DNA from: Aptenodytes patagonicus
Taxonomy: Eukaryota > Chordata > Aves > Sphenisciformes > Spheniscidae
Assembly (NCBI RefSeq): GCF_965638725.1
Contig: NC_134961.1
Span: forward strand, 2,046,001-2,110,000
DNA length: 64,000 nucleotides
Reading direction: 5' to 3'
Both the position numbers and the translations under genes were made by a program. Positions 58,201 to 64,000 of the stretch are shown here, one piece after another. Position 1 is the stretch's first letter, and each line of letters starts with the position of its first letter. The notes under the pieces are model-generated. The model saw only the letters and a program-made list of their open reading frames with translations. It had not been told where the DNA came from and searched no databases.

Positions 58201-61200
58201 GATCTGCAAGGGCAATGCAGCCGCATGGATGGACAGCCCAGCCTGCGACGCCGCCTGCTCTCGTCCAAACTGCAGCTCTTGTGGAAGAATCACGAGTCCT
58301 CCTCATCCTCCTGGGATCATCTCTGTGGGAGGAAGAGGAGCACAGCTCAGACAGCCCAGGAGGCATCACCCCACACATTGCCTGCTGCTCATCTTGGATC
58401 TGCTGGTCCCAGCTCTTTGCGGCAGCAGCACTACTGCTCCTCACCGCTCTCACCATCACAACCACCGTGGTGGCATCACTGCCTCCAGCTGTGCCCTGGT
58501 GACTGTCCCCTGGCTCTGCCGGGACACTGCTCCAGCGGTTCAAATCTGCCGCAAACCCTTCAACCCCCAGCAGGCAGCAATGGACACTGAACTGCAGGGC
58601 AGTCCCGGGGGACTGCAGCTCCGGAGCTGCCCAGGTAGCGGTTGTATTCTCCATCCCTCCAAGGCATGCAGCCAGCGTGGGCGAGCGCGAGGAGCAGCTG
58701 TCCCATCTCCTCAGCTTTAAGTGAGGAAAAAGAGCACAAAAAGCTGTAAAATTTCCCTGCTGCGTTTTCCCCCTGCCCATCTGTTGTTGCAATTGGAGGT
58801 TTCCTTTCCCTGCTCCTGGATGCCTCTGAACGGACCGTTTCCCTGGGTATTTGCCCAGGGCAGAACCATTCTGGCTTTGGAGTTGGATCAAAGGCCCACG
58901 GAGGGATGCACTGAGGGTTTAAGTACTTAAAAGAGCTGGGGCGGGTGAGAACAGCGCTCTGACTCTCACTGGGGCTGATGCTCCCCGAAGGCAGCCAAGC
59001 CGAGCAGGGAGAGAGTTTCCCTCAGGCACCGCGGGCTACGGCGGGGTGAGATCCCAGCTAAGGATGATGTTTGATCAGCTCCTGCCTTGCCTGCCCACTC
59101 CCCTGCCTGGAGGGTGCATGCAAGGGGGCCCGCACTTGCTGGGACCGAGGCGATGCGGGAGATGCCGAGTAGTGCCGAGGCACCAGGGCGGGGTGCTCCC
59201 CACTGCTGCACCCTTGTGGTGCGGGGAAGATGCTGAGGGTCAAAGGGTTGAGAGGGAAGGAGGAAATGTTCCTGCAAGGCAGAAGCTGATTGAAGACCCG
59301 GGAGCGCCCGTGTGGCCAGGTGTGGTGCCTGGTACAGTGCCTGGGCAGCCCTGGCTCCCCCAGCCCAGGCACCGACCACTGCAAAGCCAAAACCCCACAT
59401 CATTTTCCTGGATCTGGGGTTGCAGGGGGTCAAACCCCCACAGCCACTGTTATTTCCTCCGTAATTTTAGGTGTGGAGTACCCAATGGTGTAGACAGTTT
59501 GTGTTTTGGGTGGGAAGGGGGAGCAGAAAGTACAGTTGCTTCCTTGTCCGTCTGTAGCTGGTGCCCCCCAGCCTGCTGCATGCCAGCACGCCAGCCTGCA
59601 CGCTTCCTCGCTGGGAGCCGGAGCAACCCTTCCTGGAAGCCCCAATGGCCCAGTACTGTCTGTAAGAGGATGCTTCTGGCACGTAGCTTTGCACAGGGAC
59701 CCCCAGGAGCCCTCCCCACTGGGATGAGAACGGGGCTGTGTTTGCGGAAAGCGTCTGTCCCTCTCCCACTTCCCATATGGCCTCAGGACATTGTCCCCTG
59801 CCAGGACATGAGGATGCTTTGCTTTCCTCCCACCAGCCTCCTGGAGCTGGTGTGGAGAGGCTGCAGGAGCCGGGCCAGCGTGGGATGGAGGGAGCCAGCC
59901 TGGTGGGACCACTGCCCGGCTCCCACAGCCCCGGGGACAGGCTGGTGCCTGGGGCAGGTGGGGAAGGGGCTGGCAATGGGGATGCTGCCACCAGGGCCGG
60001 CTGGGGCTCGCCCATGGGGCTGCTCCCCACAGGAAAGGGGCTTCGTGCCAGTGCCCCGCTATGCTTCACAGCTTTTGGCCCTCTCGGTCAGGCTCAACAG
60101 GGAGCTTGATGTCTCAAAGAGGATTAACTTCCTAATTCTGTTGTGAGCCTTGCGAGAGCGGGAGACTGCGGAAGAGGAACAGAGCAAGGGAGAAGCCGAG
60201 GCATCAGCTCAGCCCTTATCAGACCCTGGAGAATCTTCTCCGTGGGTTAGGTGACCAGCAACAGGGATTCTGGGGTGCCCATGCCGGCATGGGCTGGAGG
60301 ACAGTGCCAGGGCAGTTTTGGGGACCAGAGTAGTTACAACTTTCCTTCCTGGAGGGGTTTCTGCGACGCCTGAAGAGGAGTTGAATGCCTGCTCCCTCCT
60401 CCATGTAACTGGGTTTAGGAAGCCCCAGCCCCGAGAGCACCGTCCCCCAGCATCCCCCCGAGCCCCTGCGTGTCCCCAGCTGGGCACTGAGGGCCTTTTG
60501 GGGACAGTGAGGGAGCGCAGCCGGGACGAGGGCTCTGCTCAGGCTAGAGATCATGTTTTCTGCATGTGGCTGTGCAGGCAGATGCTCCAGCTTCCCACTG
60601 AAAGCTCTCGCACGGTCCTGGGACACCACTTTCTGTTGCGCGCGCGCGCACACACACACACACACTAAATTGCATCTTTTTGATAATTAATGCCAATCAT
60701 CCCCCCGGTTGTTCGGACAGACGGAGCCGCCTGGCGTCTGCACAAAGAAACGACAAGCCCATGTCCAGCCCCAGCCAGCCGGACACCCGCCCACCGCCCC
60801 GTTTCATCCCCGCAACCTCCCGCTCCTGCTCTCAGCAAACAATCACAGCCCTCGGCCAGAATCTCCCCGTGCTGACAGTGGTCCGGAGCAGTTTGGGGCC
60901 TGCTGGGACCCTCAGGGCTGGAGTGCTCCAGCGTCCGGCGTGGACCTGAGCTACAGGGGGGGGGGTTGTTGCACCACAACAATTAACCTCCACGGACGCC
61001 GTGGCCATCCATGTCCCCCTGACCCTCTCTCCAGCCACGGAGGTGTGATCTAGACGGGGAAATATTCTCAATGGATGGGTTTGGGTTTTTTTTCCACAAG
61101 TCTGTGACTAGGTAGCAGTGACATCGGCTCCTCCCATGGGATCTCCTGCTGGCTCCCTGCACGCATGCATAGTGTCGGGCGGGTGCTGTGCCCATCTCCC

Positions 61201-63589
61201 TGGGCACAGGGACTGGCAGAGACCCGGGGCTTGCACGTTTCTTGTGGACACTCAAACAAGAGCTGCTGTCCCTGGGCCAGGGGAGGAAAAGCCCCAAGGG
61301 GAGAAGTTCACCGCTAACACCTGCAAGTAACGTGCTCCAGGAAAGCCTGAACTGGACCCAAACTCTCTTCCCCCTGGTCCATCTCCAGCGCCAGCAGCCA
61401 GACCATGCCCACATCCTTGAACCCTGCAGCTCCCGGTGTCGGCGTGGGCAAGGGCTCTGCCAGGGCCCTGCCATGACACAGGCATCTCCTGGGGTCCAGG
61501 GGTGGCTGTCAAACAGGTTGTGACAGAGCCACGGTCCTGGAAAGGTGAATGGGAGCCCCAGGGCCAGGCTGTGTTTGTTTATCCTGGTGATGGAGCAAAC
61601 AGCAAAACAAAAGGTCAGACCCTGTTGCCCTGGGAGATGGTTTTTGAAGCTGCCTACCGTCCTGCTGGGGCTCGGATGGAGCAGCCCTGGCGCTTGTCAC
61701 GTCAAGTTATTTTTGTGATTTTGGCTGGTAATAGGTCTGAAGCAGCCTCCCAGATGCTGTGAGCTTTGGGGATACACTGAGACAGGACCAGAAGCGCCCT
61801 AAACACACTGAGAGAGGAGCACCCAGCCCCAGGGCTTCGGAGGCAGATCCCTGTCCCGCAGCTCCTGCAGCCAGTCGGACCCCAACCCGCGTCCTTCATC
61901 CGAAGGGCCAGGCACACACGGCTCCTCCAAGCATCCCGAAAGCTGGGGGGCGTCTGATCCGAACTTCATTTGCCTTTGGCCGATCTGAGTAATGAACAGA
62001 CACAAACTTCTTCAAGCCTTGGCCAGGTTTAAGGCGGATGCTTTCAGCTCACTGCAGGCAAGGGTGGACCGAGCACTGTCAGCAAGCGCTGCCAGGGAGG
62101 GATGGCAGGCTCTGACCGGCCCCTTGCTGCCTGGTCCTGGCTGACTCTGCTTTTACTCCTGACCCTCTTTGCTTGAGCTGAACTGATAAATGCCACCGTC
62201 AACTCCAAACACGGCCTTGCCCAGCTGGGGGGAGCCAGGGTTGAGCGGCGTGGAGGTGGAGAGCGGGGCTGTTCCCAGGAGTCCCGGCTGATCTGCCTCT
62301 TCCATCACTGGACCTCAAAGCCTGACATGGCAAAAATGACCAGTCTCCTTTTTGCGAGTGGGGAGACTGAGGCACGCAACCACACAGTGCCCAGGCTGGG
62401 AGCACACAGGGAGCCAGCAAAGAAGCAGTGAGACAAGCCAGGAGCCCTGATTCAAGGCATCCCTGTCCCACCCCAGCAGCTGTGTCTCACGCTAAGGGTC
62501 GGGTGCAGCTTACCAGTGCCTTTGCCTCTACATGAAAGCCTCAAATCGTCCCTACAGCTGGGTACCATGGGGCTTCTCCTCCCTCTAGCAGGTAGATGGG
62601 ACATAGCCTGATCCTGGAGGAAAGGCACCTTCTCTCTAGGCATGAAACCAGCAGGGAATAAAAACTGCGCCTATCAGCCCTTGTCTTGCTGCTTCTGGTT
62701 GTCAGCACAAGGAGCTTTTGTGTTTACCCAGACTCAAGGGCAATCGCCCGTCACTAACAACACAATATCCCTCAGCCCCGCTGCCCTGAGCCTGGCGAGG
62801 AAGCAGGACGGAGCCGGTGGGAGGGCGGCGCTGCCAGGGAAGGACGAGCAGCCCCCCAGGACATCGGGACAGAGGTACAAGATCTGTTGAGCTGGGCTTG
62901 TGGTCACATGTGGTTGTTGGCCTGAGCTGTGCTGGGCACAGCATCGGGGCCCTCTTTCTGGGCTTAGACCTGTGATTGAGCAGCTCAGGCTTGGCTCAGG
63001 ACACACCGTCAAGGGTCTGATGGCAGCTTTGGGTGCCCAGTGCCTGGGAAACGAGGTGGACACTCCTGGTGCTGGGTGTGTGGTGGCTGGCACGTCTGCT
63101 CCCTGGTGGTGACTCAGTTTCCCCATCTGTAAAATCCAGTTTCTTGGATTTTTAGCTGTCCAGCTCTGAAGGAGGACCCTGACAAGCAGTCATGGGGCGG
63201 GGGGCGGCGGAGGGCTTGCTTCCACCGAGCGGGTCTCTGCTGCGGGAGACACAAAGCACAACCACTTCGGGGAAGAAGGTGGCAAAGCTGTTCCCAGGCC
63301 CCAGAACCAGCAGAAATTGGATTCCCTCCGTATTCACACTCATCCTCACAATCACGTATTTGCGTCCGATAGCTCTGCAAGTATTCAGGGGATGATTTTT
63401 AGACAATTGTGGTATTTGCACATGGGAAGGACAATTTGCACCCAGTATGCCTCAGCCCAGCACAGCTTCCTTCAGCTGTGGTTTGGGGAAGCGTTACTTT
63501 TGCAGGCAGTACAGAGCACATGATACCAGGCAATCATGAGACACAGGGCGATAAAGGTGGAGCGGTGGCTTGCAAACAACTCAGAACAG
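55276..63589. other. Downstream intergenic stretch, no gene seen
   Basis: No coding gene was recognised on either strand; in particular I see no PIGQ-like exon, although PIGQ follows PRR35 in human. The long frames at 56157-57257 and 59046-60146 are low-complexity products of GC-rich DNA. An alternating purine-pyrimidine repeat lies at 60637-60665 and is followed by a short AT-rich piece at 60663-60700. No RNA or transposon recognised. Confidence 0.55.
60637..60665. repeat. GC/AC alternating purine-pyrimidine repeat
   Basis: About six GC dinucleotides run directly into eight AC dinucleotides, giving 29 bases of strict purine-pyrimidine alternation. Such tracts are known to favour left-handed Z-DNA under negative supercoiling. 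The next 35 bases switch to AT-rich sequence. Confidence 0.92.
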
Positions 63590-63985
63590 CCAAGTGTGTC
63601 CATTATAATATTAATTATAATCACATTTAAAGCAAAGTTAACTTCTGCCTCTCCAGGAACTTTAATGAGGCCGCATTTATCTTAACACTTCTCTTACCAG
63701 CTCCTGGCTGTGTGCTACGAGCCGTGCTCCAGCCAGCCGCTGGAGAGCACACAGCAGAGCCGGGCTGTCATTTCTGCCCTTTGGGGGACTCATTCCTTAT
63801 GGTTTTAAAACAGAGGGAGAGGGGGGAAAAGAGAAATTGTGGTTCTCATGGTGGCTTTTGTGTCTGAAAAAATTGTGTAGGTTGAACGTGTCCTTCAAAG
63901 CAGTACCTCCCTTCTTCTTCCTGACAAGTTGTTGGCTGTTTCAGGAATAACTTAATTTATTTGGATGGGAAGGGGGCTGCCCTTA
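63590..63985. promoter_or_regulatory. AT-rich island at the right edge, candidate regulatory element
   Basis: The stretch from 63590 has TTATAATATTAATTATAATCAC, CAAAGTTAAC and GCATTTATCTTAACAC. It continues with TGTCATTTCTGCCC, GGTTTTAAAAC, GAAATTGTGG and AAAAAATTGTGT, and ends in AATAACTTAATTTATTTGG. It is complex, non-repetitive and lacks a credible coding frame. It resembles the AT-rich islands upstream of PRR35. It may continue beyond the window. Confidence 0.35.
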
Positions 63986-64000
63986 GCAAAGACACGTGCT

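Noticed and set aside
56157-60146. Two 366-residue plus-strand frames as possible genes downstream of PRR35
   Set aside because: Composition-driven frames; neither resembles PIGQ or any other protein I know, and stop-poor GC-rich DNA explains the length.
1-64000. CRISPR arrays, operons, tRNA or rRNA genes
   Set aside because: No regularly spaced direct repeats, cloverleaf-type sequence or rRNA-like block was seen; the sequence is vertebrate nuclear DNA.

Overview
This window looks like avian nuclear DNA, probably from a GC-rich microchromosome. The base composition is high in GC with many poly-C and poly-G runs. The dispersed repeats are sparse: three CR1 (chicken repeat 1) LINE remnants and one solo endogenous-retrovirus LTR of a type I associate with neoavian rather than galliform birds. 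The only gene I can build has intron-exon structure with consensus splice sites. There are no prokaryotic features: no operons, no CRISPR array, and no rRNA or tRNA that I could recognise.

Layout. Bases 1 to about 420 are the last part of a 3' UTR of a plus-strand gene whose coding region lies outside the window; it ends at an AATAAA at 391-396. A CpG-rich, CpG-island-like stretch follows at about 430-1200. From there to about 48.6 kb there is no gene I can support. This roughly 47 kb is mostly GC-rich, low-complexity-prone sequence, broken by short AT-rich islands (best at 36.8-37.5, 22.25-23.0, 5.6, 10.7 and 15.2-15.6 kb) that resemble vertebrate conserved non-coding elements. It also holds CR1 remnants near 9.0, 23.35 and 40.0-40.5 kb and the solo LTR at 13396-13942. 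Two or three spliced-exon-like segments (20.3, 29.7 and 46.5 kb) could be non-coding or 5' UTR exons.

The one confident gene is PRR35 (proline-rich 35, human C16orf11). Its coding sequence is two exons, 48736-50357 and 51403-52336, joined in frame to give 851 residues. It carries one N-terminal C2HC zinc finger closely related to that of ZNF750, a central block rich in proline, tyrosine and leucine, and a C-terminal helical segment followed by a PLDLS motif of the type that binds the CtBP co-repressor. A probable 3' UTR runs to a poly(A) signal at 55245-55250. Bases from about 55.3 to 64.0 kb show no gene; they contain a GC/AC alternating repeat and an AT-rich island at the right edge.

In human 16p13.3 PRR35 lies between CAPN15 and PIGQ, so the 3' UTR at the left edge may belong to CAPN15, but no coding sequence is present to prove it. 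I found no undescribed multi-gene system. The most interesting content is the enlarged PRR35 protein and the long, gene-free, enhancer-like territory upstream of it.
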